Below are positions 8,899 to 18,292 of a stretch of DNA of 64,000 bases, piece by piece (the first letter of the stretch is position 1; every line of letters starts with the position of its first letter). Origin of the DNA: Mesorhizobium loti (GTDB lineage: Bacteria; Pseudomonadota; Alphaproteobacteria; Rhizobiales; Rhizobiaceae); assembly GCF_002858745.1 (NCBI RefSeq), contig NZ_PJRO01000020.1, positions 55,161 to 119,160 on the forward strand, written 5' to 3'. The notes beneath the pieces were generated by a model. That model did not search any database. It worked only from the letters and a program-made list of their open reading frames with translations, and had not been told where the DNA came from. The position numbers and the translations under genes are program-made.

Positions 8899-10125
8899 TT
8901 ATTTGGCCAGCAGGTTCTCGACTTCGGCATTGGCTTCCGCCAGGGCCTCTGCCGCCGGCTTTCCACGGATGACGGCATCCCACATATTGCCGAACACGCC
9001 ATGCATCTCGCTCCAGGAGGCGACGACGGGACGGGGATGGCCGGCGCCGGCCTGGGCCATGAAGGGCTGCATCTCCGTGGGCAGTTTGGCGATCGCTTCG
9101 GGTGTCGTTGCCGCGAGCGTCGCCGACAAGCGCTGATATTTGCCCATCAGTTCTATGCTGCGTTCGCCCGTGAGCCACTCGACCAGTTGGAAAGCTGCCT
9201 TGGGCGACGCGGTGCCCTGGCGTACGGCAAGGTTGTAGCCGCCGATGACGGTAGCCGCTTTCTTGCCCTGCGGCAGCGGATGGACCGAGAAGGCCAGGTT
9301 CGGCGCGTTCTTCTTGATGGCGGAGATCGCCCAGTCGCCGCTGATCACCATTCCGGCACGCTCCTGGATGAAGGGGGCATGGACCTCGTCCCAGTTGCCG
9401 GCCGTCAGCACCGACTCCGGCATCGCCTTGTCCTGGGTGTAGAGCTTGGCCAGGAAGTCGACCGCCGCGATCGCCTCCGGATCGGCGACATGCGACTTGC
9501 CCTTGTCGTCGATGATCTCGCCGCCGGCCTGCCAGATGAAGGGATAGAGTTGGAAGGCGCCCATCCGGTTGGAACCGAAGCTGATGCCGTAGGTGCCTTT
9601 TTCGGTATTGGTCATGGCGACCGCGGCTGCATGCAATTCCTCCCAGGTCGTCGGAGCCTTATCGATGCCGGCCTGCGCCAGCATCTTGTCGTTGACGATC
9701 AGGGCCGCGTTGTTGGTGTAGAGCGGCAGGGCATATTGCTTGCCCTGATAACGGCCGCCGGCGAGCGGACCGGGCTGGTACAGTGCGGCCAGCGGCGAGG
9801 ACTGCTCGGTGATGTCCATCAGCAGTCCCGCATCGGCAAGGCCGGCCACCCAGGCGATGTCCAGGGCCATGACGTCAGGCCCGGCGCCACCGGACATGGC
9901 AACGAACAGGTTGCGCTCCATCTCCATGTGCGGAACGGCCTGCACCTCGACTTTGTTGCCGGTTTCCGCTTCGAACTTCTTGAGTTCGGCATAGAGCGGC
10001 GCATCCGGGCCGGATGCCAGCGGGGCGTTCACCCACAGAACCAGATTGTCGGCCCAACCGGGCACTGTTCCCATCCCGGTCACGATCGCGGCGGCCATGG
10101 CGCCGCTCGTCAGCAAATTCCTCAT
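8899..10125 (-). CDS. extracellular sugar-binding protein of ABC transporter (family 1)
   Basis: The 408-residue periplasmic protein starts with a Sec signal peptide (MRNLLTSGAMAAAIV, cleavage probably near GWA-DN) and has the MalE-like pattern FEAETGNKVEVQAVPHMEMER, then GGAGPDVMALDIAWV and GMVISGDWAIS. It delivers sugar to the two permeases that follow. A strong Shine-Dalgarno, GAGGAGG, lies before the ATG. An inverted repeat GTGCGC-CC-GCGCAC lies just upstream at 10143-10156, between this gene and the GH31 gene, and may shape mRNA processing. Confidence 0.93.
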   Translation of the reverse strand: MRNLLTSGAMAAAIVTGMGTVPGWADNLVLWVNAPLASGPDAPLYAELKKFEAETGNKVEVQAVPHMEMERNLFVAMSGGAGPDVMALDIAWVAGLADAGLLMDITEQSSPLAALYQPGPLAGGRYQGKQYALPLYTNNAALIVNDKMLAQAGIDKAPTTWEELHAAAVAMTNTEKGTYGISFGSNRMGAFQLYPFIWQAGGEIIDDKGKSHVADPEAIAAVDFLAKLYTQDKAMPESVLTAGNWDEVHAPFIQERAGMVISGDWAISAIKKNAPNLAFSVHPLPQGKKAATVIGGYNLAVRQGTASPKAAFQLVEWLTGERSIELMGKYQRLSATLAATTPEAIAKLPTEMQPFMAQAGAGHPRPVVASWSEMHGVFGNMWDAVIRGKPAAEALAEANAEVENLLAK

Positions 10126-10183
10126 GTTTTTATCCTCCTCTTGTGCGCCCGCGCACCTTCTCCCAAGGCGTCACGGTGCCGGA

Positions 10184-12133
10184 CTAAGTCACGACATTCG
10201 TCCATTCGATATCGGCGCCGAACCATTCCGAGAACACGGCCATTTCGGGCGCCGATGCCGCGCCCTTGTTGGGGCCTTTCACGATGCCGACCGCCTCCAC
10301 GGACCAGTCGTCCTGTCCAAGCGGCGTCTTCGATGCATCTTCGGCGAACACGATCTCCACCGCGCGGCGCGCCTGCGCATCGAGCGCCAGCACAAGGCGG
10401 GCGCCCTTGCGGATGAAGATCAGCATCCGGTCGAGGGGGACGTCGTGGATACGCCAGGTCGACCCGTCGACATAGGTGCCTGAAAGCACGTCGAACCATT
10501 CCCCTTCGGGCAGGTAGACCGCCCGCGTGTTGCCGTAGAAGGCGACCGGCGCGACCAGGATATCGTCGCCCAGCATGTATTGCTGATCCCAGTCGTTGAT
10601 TGCCGACCAGTCCACTTGCGGGAACGACAGTGGCATCATGCGCAGCAGCGGCAGGCCACCACTCGCAGCCGTGCGCCCGTGACGTTGGAACACCGGCAGC
10701 AATGCAAGATGCAGGCGGGCATAGTCGTCATAGACCGCGACGGATGTCGCATCCATGTCCCATGGCTCGCGGCAACCCAGCCCGTGCAGCATCATCAGCG
10801 GCGTGAAGCAGGAAAACTGCGCCCATCGCGCAAAGACCTGCGTGGTCGGCGTGCCGAAATAGCCGCCGAGATCGCTGCCGACGAACGACCAGCCTGCGAA
10901 GGCGGCACTTTGCGCGGCACGGACTGCCGAGGGCAGGCCGGTCTTGGGGCAGAAGTCGGAGGTCTGGTCGCCGCTCCAGATCGGCGCGCGAACGCGTGGC
11001 GAGCCAGAACGGCTGATGATCGCCGGAGTTCCCCGGTCGAAAGCGGCGATTGTCGCCTCGAGGTAATAACGGACGAAGGCGTTGTGGGCCTGCCCGCCCG
11101 TTTCCCCTGAATGCAGCAGCGCGTGCTCGGGAAGCTGCTCGCCGAAATCCGCCTTGAAACCCTTGATGCCGCGCTTGAGCAGGCTTCGCAGATTCTCCGA
11201 CCACCAGGCGCTGGCAGATGGATTGGAAAAGTCGATCAGGGCGGCGGCGATGTTGGGATTGGCACCCGGCCTGCGGGTGATGGCTGCGCCTTCCGCATCC
11301 TTGATCGTGTAGCCTTTTGCGCTGGCATAGGTGAAGGAGTTCGTGCCGACGACCACCCAGGGGCACAGCCACAGATAGATATCCGTGCCGTCGGCGGCCA
11401 TGCGGGTGACCATGTCCCAGGCATCGGGATATTTCGTGGTATCAAACTCGAAGGAATGAACCTCACTTGCCCAGTAGGCATCGATCAGCTTGACCGCCAT
11501 CGGCAGGGAGAGGTTCCGGTAGCCTGCAATGTCGGCTTCGACGGTCTTGGCATTTTCGATGCGCCAGTCCCCGGCCTTCCACAGGCCGAAGAAGGAATCT
11601 TCCGGCATGATAGGCGGGCCGATCCGCTCGATGAGTGCCAGATAGAGCCTGTCCAGGGTGCCGAGATGGATTTCGAGCTCGAGCCGGTTGGCCTCGACCT
11701 GGATACGCAGGACATTCGGGTCGAAAGGTGCCGCGACGTGGAACACCGCGGCCGCTTCGCCAGGCAGATAGACTGCGTAGCCTAGCGACGTGGCGATCCA
11801 GGGCGACGGCAGGTAAGTGCCGTTGCCGAGGCCGAAATTCTCGAGATAGTACCGCACCGACTGGCCGCGCAGGTTCAGCGTCTCGAAGCGTTCGCCACCG
11901 CCGAAAGCCTGGAATGTCTTCGGCACCGCGAAGACGATCTCCATCGCTTCTGCCTGTGGATGCGTTGCAACGATGTGCCAGCTGCCGCCGCGGCGTGTGG
12001 TTGAGACGGAGAGTTCGCCGCTCTGTTCGAAGGCAGCACTCGCCCATGATCCACCCTCGGTGCGCCAGCCGAGGCTGATGGGCCGGTACGCAGTGCCGGC
12101 GGGAAAGGCTGTCTTGTCCATCACCTCAGACAT
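10184..12133 (-). CDS. glycoside hydrolase family 31 (alpha-glucosidase/alpha-xylosidase type)
   Basis: The 649-residue cytoplasmic enzyme has the GH31 barrel. The nucleophile motif is GFKADFGEQ (Asp) and the acid/base motif is RAPIWSGDQTSDF (Asp). The N-terminal beta domain and the C-terminal LPEGEWFDVLSGT stretch are also typical. It hydrolyses alpha-linked glycosides by a retaining mechanism. The start is uncertain: ATG at 12133 overlaps the stop of the upstream gene by eight bases, while ATG at 12121, four codons later, follows GAGG. Sulfoquinovosidase activity looks unlikely, because the sulfonate-recognising Arg/Trp stretch is not seen before the nucleophile. The products probably feed the neighbouring isomerase and the PfkB kinase. 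Confidence 0.9.
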   Translation of the reverse strand: MSEVMDKTAFPAGTAYRPISLGWRTEGGSWASAAFEQSGELSVSTTRRGGSWHIVATHPQAEAMEIVFAVPKTFQAFGGGERFETLNLRGQSVRYYLENFGLGNGTYLPSPWIATSLGYAVYLPGEAAAVFHVAAPFDPNVLRIQVEANRLELEIHLGTLDRLYLALIERIGPPIMPEDSFFGLWKAGDWRIENAKTVEADIAGYRNLSLPMAVKLIDAYWASEVHSFEFDTTKYPDAWDMVTRMAADGTDIYLWLCPWVVVGTNSFTYASAKGYTIKDAEGAAITRRPGANPNIAAALIDFSNPSASAWWSENLRSLLKRGIKGFKADFGEQLPEHALLHSGETGGQAHNAFVRYYLEATIAAFDRGTPAIISRSGSPRVRAPIWSGDQTSDFCPKTGLPSAVRAAQSAAFAGWSFVGSDLGGYFGTPTTQVFARWAQFSCFTPLMMLHGLGCREPWDMDATSVAVYDDYARLHLALLPVFQRHGRTAASGGLPLLRMMPLSFPQVDWSAINDWDQQYMLGDDILVAPVAFYGNTRAVYLPEGEWFDVLSGTYVDGSTWRIHDVPLDRMLIFIRKGARLVLALDAQARRAVEIVFAEDASKTPLGQDDWSVEAVGIVKGPNKGAASAPEMAVFSEWFGADIEWTNVVT

Positions 12134-13469
12134 GGTCGACCTGCACGCCAAGCTGGCGGCCGAGATGTTGCACCGCATCGGCCCAGCGCCCATAGACGGC
12201 GGTGACGTGGTGTTCGTAGCCTTCGTCGATGAAGTGACGGACCAGCGTTTCGGAATCGGCCATGTCCGGCCTGAAGAAACCTGCCGCGCGATTGGCCTGC
12301 GATTTCTGGGCCAGCATCTCGCCTTCGCTGACGAAGATGCGCAACTGTCCGTCGGCACGCAGCGACAGGCGCATCAAGGTCAGCGGTCCGGGCTTCAGCG
12401 GAAAGGTCTCCTGCTTGAGCGCAGGGTCGAGCGAACGTGGCCCGTCGGCCAGGCGCGGGCTCACGCCATAGTGCCAGAGCACCAGCCGGTCGTTGTGGCG
12501 GTCGATACCGGAGATGTCCGTCAGGAAGGGCAGGGAGGTTTCGTCGAATGCGCGCGCGACGAGGGCTGTGACGGCGCCCATGACATCGCCTTCCGGCGCA
12601 AGCGGTACCCTGCGATCGGACAGCTCGCCAAGCGCCCCCCAGGTTCCCTTGAAATTCTCGGCATAGAGGATCTCCGGCCAGTCGCGGATCGCGATCGCAT
12701 CGGCGTTGATCTTGTCCAGTCCTGCGGCGAGCCGCGCATAGGTGCGGCCGAGCGTGGCGCGTCCCGCCTCGTCGTCGCCACCGTCGAAGCTCGCTTCCGC
12801 CCAGCGCTTGCTGGCCACGGTCTCCGCCCCATGCTCGGCCTTGCAGCCGTCGAGGAACTTGACCAGCGTCATCTGCTCGATCGTTACATCCAGATGCTGG
12901 CGGACCGTCCACGGATCGACGGCCAGGTTGGTGAACCAGTCGGCATGGGCGCCGATCAGGGCGATGCGTGCGCCGCGGATGCGCCTGCGCGCGCGGGACG
13001 CCGCGCTGAAAGCAGCCAGGTCCTTGGCAAGTTCGGCATCGTCGGGATTGCCGAGCAGCAGCGTGAAGTCGCGCCCGAACCGCGTCAGGGTCGAAGCCCA
13101 CAGCTGTGCGCCGCATAGCGAGTTGGTGATGATCTGGTCTGTCTCCTCCAGCGCCCATAGGGCGATCGGCAGACGCCGCTCGCCCAGATGCGAAAGCACC
13201 TCGTGCAGGAGTTCAGCGGTGGCGAAGGTGGAAAGCTGGATGATGAGCGCGTCCAGTTTGCCGAGGTCGAGCTCGGCGAACGCTTCGGCGCAGCTTGCGC
13301 GGTCACGTGCCAGCTTCGATGCGATGGCGAACTGACCGGCCAGCTCCTCCGAGCCGAGAAGCGCCGACGTGCGCGCTATCAGCTCGGTTGCCGCGGCTTC
13401 CGAAAACAGTGGCGAAGCCACGAAGACAACGCCGACGCGCCCAGTGGCCGGCGGATTCTGGGTTTGCAT
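12126..13469 (-). CDS. L-fucose/L-arabinose isomerase-family protein
   Basis: This 447-residue protein resembles the FucI/AraA superfamily: a Rossmann-like N-domain (VGVVFVASPLFSEAAA, DALIIQLSTFATAELL), a middle domain starting ARIALIGAHADWF, and a C-terminal domain with LTLMRLSL. Family members interconvert aldoses and ketoses using Mn. It lies directly after the ROK gene (stop and start adjacent) and before GH31. Its likely role is isomerisation of the sugar freed by GH31 before phosphorylation by the PfkB kinase. The sugar is unknown, and a non-isomerase role within this divergent family is possible. Confidence 0.78.
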   Translation of the reverse strand: MQTQNPPATGRVGVVFVASPLFSEAAATELIARTSALLGSEELAGQFAIASKLARDRASCAEAFAELDLGKLDALIIQLSTFATAELLHEVLSHLGERRLPIALWALEETDQIITNSLCGAQLWASTLTRFGRDFTLLLGNPDDAELAKDLAAFSAASRARRRIRGARIALIGAHADWFTNLAVDPWTVRQHLDVTIEQMTLVKFLDGCKAEHGAETVASKRWAEASFDGGDDEAGRATLGRTYARLAAGLDKINADAIAIRDWPEILYAENFKGTWGALGELSDRRVPLAPEGDVMGAVTALVARAFDETSLPFLTDISGIDRHNDRLVLWHYGVSPRLADGPRSLDPALKQETFPLKPGPLTLMRLSLRADGQLRIFVSEGEMLAQKSQANRAAGFFRPDMADSETLVRHFIDEGYEHHVTAVYGRWADAVQHLGRQLGVQVDHV

Positions 13470-14663
13470 TCAGGCGATCTCCTCCAGCGCGGCGCGTTGA
13501 CCGGACTTCTCGTCCAGTGCACCGCCACGTACGAAACAGTAGGCCGCATAGTGCAGCGCGGCCTTCGGGTCGTTACCGATCAACGGCTCGATGAACGACA
13601 GCTCCAGGCGCTCCGGCGAATAGCCGCCGAGCAGGCTCTGGTTCAGCCCGTCGGCGATCGCCGCCCGATCGACCTCCGGCATCAGCGAGGGCCAGCCGCT
13701 GATGACGACCTTGGGGACGGAGTGCAGGTTGAGCGCGTTGCCGAGCGCGAGCCCAAGCAGGAACTGGCGTTCGCGGAGCACCTCACGGGCGGCCGGGTCG
13801 ACGCTCAGCGCCTCCATGAAATGATCGCCTTTCGTCAGGATGTCCGCGTCACTCATGCCGATGATCGGCGAAATGGCGCGCAGCGACGTATAGGCTTCAA
13901 GGCAACCCTTGTGGCCACAGCGGCAGAGCAGCCCGTCGCGCTCGATCACCATGTGGCCGATCTCGAACGCCGAGAATGCATCGACGGGCGCCGCGTCATT
14001 GACGATCACCCCGGCCACGCCATGTCCCGCGAACAGGAAGAGGTGGTCCCCCGAAATGCCATAGCCAGCCGGATGCGAATAGCGATGGAACGCAGCCTGG
14101 GCGATCACCGAGTTGGTGAATGTCAGCGGCACGCCCGGCAGTACCTCGCCCAGCGACAGTGCGAGACGGCGCATATCCCACGGATAGATCGGATTGCCGC
14201 CCTCTCGCCCGAAGCCCGGGACGGACATTGCCGCCTGGCGCAGCGTGATGCCGCGCGCGCCGACCCATTCGCGGACATTTGCCGCGCTTTCGGCGAAGAG
14301 ACGTTCGAATTCCTGTTGGGAAAGCTGCGGCGACGCCGGCATGCGTTCGACATAATCCAGCGTCCCCTTCAGGTCGCCGACGCCAAACGAAAGCCGGCTG
14401 TTGGACAATTCGATGCCAAGGACGGCGATATCTCTGCTTAGTGTAACAAAAGCAGTTGGCGCGCCGGCATTGCTGGTTTGCTGGCGTTTTTCTTCGACAA
14501 GGTTTTCCCTGCGCAGCTCATTGAGGATTCTCGAGACGCTGGCTTCCGTGAGGTTAGAAACTCGCGCGATTCCGGTTCGAAATGCACCTTTTGAGCGCAA
14601 AAGGCTCTCGAGAACGCTGGCTCGCGTTTCTCTTCGGCTGCGTGGAGCAAATCGACCGGACAT
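13470..14663 (-). CDS. ROK-family transcriptional regulator
   Basis: The 397-residue protein has an N-terminal winged helix (about residues 10-65, TGIARVSNLTEASVSRILNEL) joined to a ROK sugar-kinase-like domain with the zinc motif CRCGHKGCLEAY. It is the first gene of the nine-gene sugar operon and is divergent from the ATPase gene. It is probably an autoregulated repressor that senses the transported sugar or its product. The candidate operator is the TTACA-CAA-TGTAA palindrome in the 74-bp divergent gap. Confidence 0.92.
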   Translation of the reverse strand: MSGRFAPRSRRETRASVLESLLRSKGAFRTGIARVSNLTEASVSRILNELRRENLVEEKRQQTSNAGAPTAFVTLSRDIAVLGIELSNSRLSFGVGDLKGTLDYVERMPASPQLSQQEFERLFAESAANVREWVGARGITLRQAAMSVPGFGREGGNPIYPWDMRRLALSLGEVLPGVPLTFTNSVIAQAAFHRYSHPAGYGISGDHLFLFAGHGVAGVIVNDAAPVDAFSAFEIGHMVIERDGLLCRCGHKGCLEAYTSLRAISPIIGMSDADILTKGDHFMEALSVDPAAREVLRERQFLLGLALGNALNLHSVPKVVISGWPSLMPEVDRAAIADGLNQSLLGGYSPERLELSFIEPLIGNDPKAALHYAAYCFVRGGALDEKSGQRAALEEIA

Positions 14664-14678
14664 TCTGGGATCACATAT

Positions 14679-14691
14679 TTACACAATGTAA
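14679..14691. promoter_or_regulatory. candidate ROK operator in divergent promoter
   Basis: TTACA-CAA-TGTAA is an inverted repeat with 5-bp arms in an AT-rich stretch, 16 bases upstream of the ROK start codon and 47 bases upstream of the GTG start of the ATPase gene. Its place in the divergent gap fits an operator controlling both directions. The binding protein is inferred. Confidence 0.5.
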
Positions 14692-14737
14692 TTATCCTGC
14701 TTTAAAAATGGCTGTTGTCAACGGGGAGCGAGAAGAA

Positions 14738-15832
14738 GTGACTGAGTTGACGCTGCGAGGTGTGCACAAGCGCTTCGGTACCGTTGACGCGGTAAAGGCG
14801 GTGGACCTGGATGTCACCGACGGCGAGTTCGTCGTGCTTGTTGGACCGTCCGGCTGTGGCAAGAGCACGCTCTTGCGCATGATTGCCGGGCTGGAGGAGA
14901 TCAGCGGCGGCGACATCATGCTCGACGGCCGCAGCCTCAACGCGGTCGCGCCGCGCGACCGCGACATGGCGATGGTCTTCCAGGACTATGCACTTTATCC
15001 GCACATGACGGTTTCGGAGAATCTGGGATTCTCGCTGAAGATGCGCGATCTCCCTGCCGACCAGATCGACGAGAAGGTGCGAGACGTCGCGCAAATGCTC
15101 GAACTGGAGCCCTATCTCGACCGCAAGCCGCGTGCGCTCTCCGGCGGTCAGCGCCAGCGCGTCGCGCTTGGCCGCGCGCTTATCCGCGACCCCAAGGTTT
15201 TCCTGTTCGACGAGCCCCTGTCCAACCTCGATGCCAAGCTGCGCGTCGGCATGCGCATGGAAATCCGCAAGCTCCAGGCAGCGCTCGGCACCACAAGCAT
15301 CTACGTCACGCACGACCAGACCGAGGCGATGACCATGGCTGATCGCATCGTCGTGCTGCGGCTTGGCGAGGTCCAGCAGATCGGGTCACCGAACGAGATC
15401 TATCAGCGCCCGGTGAACAGCTTCGTGGCAACCTTCATCGGCTCGCCGCCTATGAGCCTTGTGCCGGCGCTGATCGACAAAGACGCCGGCGGCGCCGTGC
15501 TGGATTTCGGCGGAGGCCATCGGCTGCCGCTGCGGGCGGGCCGAGCTGAAGCAACGCGCCGTGCGGGCGTCGACCAGGTCGATGTCGGCTTGCGCTCCGA
15601 ACATATAGGCCTCGCCGGGGACGCGCCGGATGCCGACACCTTCGTCTCGGACATCGTCCTGGTGGAGGATCATGGCGCCGACTCCATGGCCGTGGTTCGG
15701 TTGGGCGGACGCGAGGTCATGGCGCGCGTGCGCCCGGGCAGCGTCCGTGTCGGCGAGACGTTCCGTCGCTTCACCGTCGATCTCAACGCGATCCATCTTT
15801 TCCACCCCGAAACAGGCATGCGGCTTGTCTAG
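14738..15832 (+). CDS. sugar ABC transporter ATP-binding protein (MalK/UgpC type)
   Basis: This 364-residue ATPase has Walker A GPSGCGKST, signature LSGGQRQR, Walker B VFLFDEPLSNLD, H-loop YVTHDQTEA and a C-terminal TOBE-like regulatory domain. It should energise the CUT1 permeases at 7.1-8.9 kb. GTG at 14738 is preferred because GGGGAG lies nine bases upstream; ATG at 14708 is in frame but has no ribosome-binding site. Confidence 0.92.
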   Translation: MTELTLRGVHKRFGTVDAVKAVDLDVTDGEFVVLVGPSGCGKSTLLRMIAGLEEISGGDIMLDGRSLNAVAPRDRDMAMVFQDYALYPHMTVSENLGFSLKMRDLPADQIDEKVRDVAQMLELEPYLDRKPRALSGGQRQRVALGRALIRDPKVFLFDEPLSNLDAKLRVGMRMEIRKLQAALGTTSIYVTHDQTEAMTMADRIVVLRLGEVQQIGSPNEIYQRPVNSFVATFIGSPPMSLVPALIDKDAGGAVLDFGGGHRLPLRAGRAEATRRAGVDQVDVGLRSEHIGLAGDAPDADTFVSDIVLVEDHGADSMAVVRLGGREVMARVRPGSVRVGETFRRFTVDLNAIHLFHPETGMRLV

Positions 15833-15841
15833 GCGGCGGCG

Positions 15842-16783
15842 ATGAAGCGCTCCCGCGAAAGCCGCTCCGTCTTCTGCCTCGGGCTGGCGCTCCAGGACAC
15901 TATCCTCACACTCGACCGGATCCCCGATCAGGCTGTGAAGGTCTATGCAAAGGGGCGTCGTCAGGTAGGCGGCGGTCCTGCCGCGACGGCGGCGGTGACG
16001 GTGGCACGGCTCGGCGGGCATGCGTCGATCGCGGCGCGGACAGGCGAGGACAATATCGGGGCCACGATTCGCGCGGAATTCGAAGCATGGGGTGTCGATA
16101 CCACTTGGCTGCGTGCGTTCCGGGACGTGCAATCCTCCGGTGCGGTTGTGCTGGTGGATTCGAGCGGCGAACGGCTCATCGTGGCCTATGCGGACCCCGA
16201 CTTACCTTCGGCGGCGGACTGGCTCGAACCGAAAAGCTGGGGCGACGCGGTGTTGTGCGACCTGACCTGGCCCGAAGGCGCGCTGCGATGCCTGCACGCC
16301 GCCCGGGCCGCCGGCACCCCCTCGCTGCTCGATGCCGACATCTCACGCCACGCATCAGGTACGGTCGCCGCGATCGTGGAAGCTGCCGGCCACGTCATCT
16401 TTTCGCGTCCCGGCCTTGCGCAGTTTACTGGTACGGACTCGATAGAAGAGGGTCTCGGGATCGCACGGCGCTCCTCTCACATGTTCGTCGGCGTGACGGA
16501 CGGTGCGGATGGGCTCTACTGGCTGGAGAACGGCGAGGTCCGCAATGCGCTGCCGCCGCACGTCGAAGTCGTCGACACGACGGGCGCCGGTGACGCTTTC
16601 CATGGCTCGTTTGCGCTGGCGCTCGCGCATCGTCGTCCGATTGCGGATGCGATCGCCTTTTCCAATACGGTGGCGGCTCTGAAATGCAGCCGCCCGGGCG
16701 GCCGCGCCGGTCTTCCCGATCCGGCTGCTCTGCGCAGGTTCGCCCCCGGACTCGACCTTGACTGGCTGACGGTCGGCGCGTGA
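15842..16783 (+). CDS. PfkB/ribokinase-family carbohydrate kinase
   Basis: The 313-residue kinase carries the N-terminal GGGPAATAAVTVARLGG motif (about residues 43-59) and the C-terminal DTTGAGDAFHGSFA motif with the catalytic Asp. It phosphorylates a sugar or sugar acid with ATP. It follows the transporter ATPase after nine bases and is divergent from the GH31/isomerase operon. It probably phosphorylates the ketose made by the isomerase-like protein. The exact sugar is unknown. Confidence 0.9.
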   Translation: MKRSRESRSVFCLGLALQDTILTLDRIPDQAVKVYAKGRRQVGGGPAATAAVTVARLGGHASIAARTGEDNIGATIRAEFEAWGVDTTWLRAFRDVQSSGAVVLVDSSGERLIVAYADPDLPSAADWLEPKSWGDAVLCDLTWPEGALRCLHAARAAGTPSLLDADISRHASGTVAAIVEAAGHVIFSRPGLAQFTGTDSIEEGLGIARRSSHMFVGVTDGADGLYWLENGEVRNALPPHVEVVDTTGAGDAFHGSFALALAHRRPIADAIAFSNTVAALKCSRPGGRAGLPDPAALRRFAPGLDLDWLTVGA

Positions 16784-16845
16784 CCCGGGGCAATCGCGGC
16801 GTTGCCGGACGTGATCCTTTCGGCAATGCGACCCGCCTCGTCGCC

Positions 16846-17463
16846 CTAGAACGTTGGCGGTGTGCAGGTCCAAAGGATGCTGGCGGGTTCGTCGCCGGTG
16901 TTGCGGTAGGAATGCGGCACGTGTGAACGGAAGCAGAAGGCGTCGCCTGCCTGCAGGCTGTGCACGACGCCGTCGAGATTCAGGTCGATCCTGCCGCGCA
17001 GCACATAGCCGGTTTCTTCGCCTTCATGGGTGATGGCCTCGCCGCTCTTGCCGCCGACATCGATGTGGTGGATCGTGCTCTGCAGCAGGTGACCGCCCTT
17101 GTAGGGAATGATGCGTTCGAATGAAACGCCGGCGCCATCACCCGGCCGGTTGTCGAGCGTCACCACCGGCCGCTGGCCGGCGCGGAAGACGGGCGCGTCC
17201 TCCGGCTCGGTTTCGTCGAAGAGCCAGCTGATGTTGGTTTCCAGCACCCGCACCAGCCGGTGGATCAGCGGCAGCGAAGGCAGCGCCTTTCCGTTCTCGG
17301 CCTTGGAGAGCAGGCTCTCCGAGCAGCGGCTGCGGCTGGCAAGCTCCTTCAGCGTCAGGCCCTTGGTCTGACGCGCCAGCTTGAGCTTGATGCCGACCCG
17401 GCGCCGGGCGTCCGACAGGTTCTCGATTTCCCGGTCGAGCACCGACCCTGCCGCATCCATCAT
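16846..17463 (-). CDS. XRE-family regulator with C-terminal cupin domain
   Basis: The 205-residue protein has an HTH_3 domain (about residues 22-80, LKLARQTKGLTLKELASRSRCSESLLSKAENG) and a small cupin (about residues 125-200, HEGEETGYVLRGRIDLNLDG). This PuuR-like architecture usually represses amino-acid, polyamine or conjugate catabolism and senses a ligand through the cupin. Two ATG codons lie in tandem at 17463 and 17460. It is the last gene of the Dpp operon, 39 bases after the SDR, so feedback control of that operon is likely; the palindrome at 25067 is a candidate target. Confidence 0.9.
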   Translation of the reverse strand: MMDAAGSVLDREIENLSDARRRVGIKLKLARQTKGLTLKELASRSRCSESLLSKAENGKALPSLPLIHRLVRVLETNISWLFDETEPEDAPVFRAGQRPVVTLDNRPGDGAGVSFERIIPYKGGHLLQSTIHHIDVGGKSGEAITHEGEETGYVLRGRIDLNLDGVVHSLQAGDAFCFRSHVPHSYRNTGDEPASILWTCTPPTF

Positions 17464-17502
17464 TTTATCGGACCTCCTTGGTCCGTTGATTTGATCGCCG
17501 GC

Positions 17503-18261
17503 TCAGTGCGCCATACCGCCGTCAACCATCATCGATTTGGCGGTAATGTAGCGCGCCTCCTCGGAGGCAAGAAACACATAAATCGGCGAGACCTCCGCCG
17601 GCGTTCCCTGCCTTCCGAGCGGCACGATACGGCGGACGACTTCTCCGTGCGACTCGACGCCACCCATATAATCAATAGCCGGCGTGTTGAAGGGGGTGTC
17701 GATCCAACCGGGCAGGACGGAGTTGACGCGGATGTTGGCCGGGGCCAGTTCCTGTGCGAGCGCGGTGGTGAAGGCGATGACCGCGCCCTTGGCGGCGGCA
17801 TAGGCGGTCATGCCCGGCGCGCCACGCAGGCCGGCGAGCGACGATGTGGTGATGAAGCTGCCACCGCCGGCGCGCTTCATGGCCGGCGCAGCATGCTTGG
17901 CCGCAAAGAAGGTGCCGCGCGCATTGACGTTGAAGATCGCGTCCCAGGTCGCTGCTTCGACGCTTTCGATGGCACCAGTGCGCATCAGTCCGGCCAGAAA
18001 GACCAGTGTGTCGAGGCCGCCGAGTACGCGCTCGGCATAGTCGACAGCGTGGCGCACCGAGTCCTCGTCGCGCACGTCGCAGGCCACGCTGTGGGCGGTT
18101 GCGCCATGCGAGCGGGCCAGCGCCGCCGCTTCCACGGCCGCCGGCTCGTTGATGTCGGCCACCACGATGGCCGCGCCGTTGCGGGCGAAGTCCTCGACGC
18201 AGGCACGTCCGATGCCGGTTGCCGCGCCGATCAGCAAAGCCCTTTTGCCAGCAAGTCTCAT
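17503..18261 (-). CDS. short-chain dehydrogenase/reductase
   Basis: This 252-residue SDR has the cofactor motif IGAATGIGRA, NARGTF, the catalytic Ser in ITTSSLAG, YAAAKG (Tyr and Lys) and a C-terminal SMMVDGGMAH. It oxidises or reduces an alcohol or ketone with NAD(P)H. It follows the M20 amidohydrolase gene after 31 bases and precedes the XRE regulator. The substrate is presumably a product of the transported conjugate; nothing in the sequence fixes it. Confidence 0.9.
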   Translation of the reverse strand: MRLAGKRALLIGAATGIGRACVEDFARNGAAIVVADINEPAAVEAAALARSHGATAHSVACDVRDEDSVRHAVDYAERVLGGLDTLVFLAGLMRTGAIESVEAATWDAIFNVNARGTFFAAKHAAPAMKRAGGGSFITTSSLAGLRGAPGMTAYAAAKGAVIAFTTALAQELAPANIRVNSVLPGWIDTPFNTPAIDYMGGVESHGEVVRRIVPLGRQGTPAEVSPIYVFLASEEARYITAKSMMVDGGMAH

Positions 18262-18292
18262 CTGTTTGTTCTCCTCATTGCGCGAAGCGCGG

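Noticed and set aside
8857..10416. Plus-strand 519-codon frame opposite the sugar-binding protein
   Set aside because: Antisense shadow of a clear binding-protein gene; composition not protein-like.
10184..12133. Sulfoquinovosidase and sulfoquinovose catabolism for the GH31 locus
   Set aside because: The sulfonate-binding Arg/Trp stretch expected before the nucleophile is not seen, and no sulfoquinovose monooxygenase, sulfo-sugar isomerase or aldolase lies nearby.
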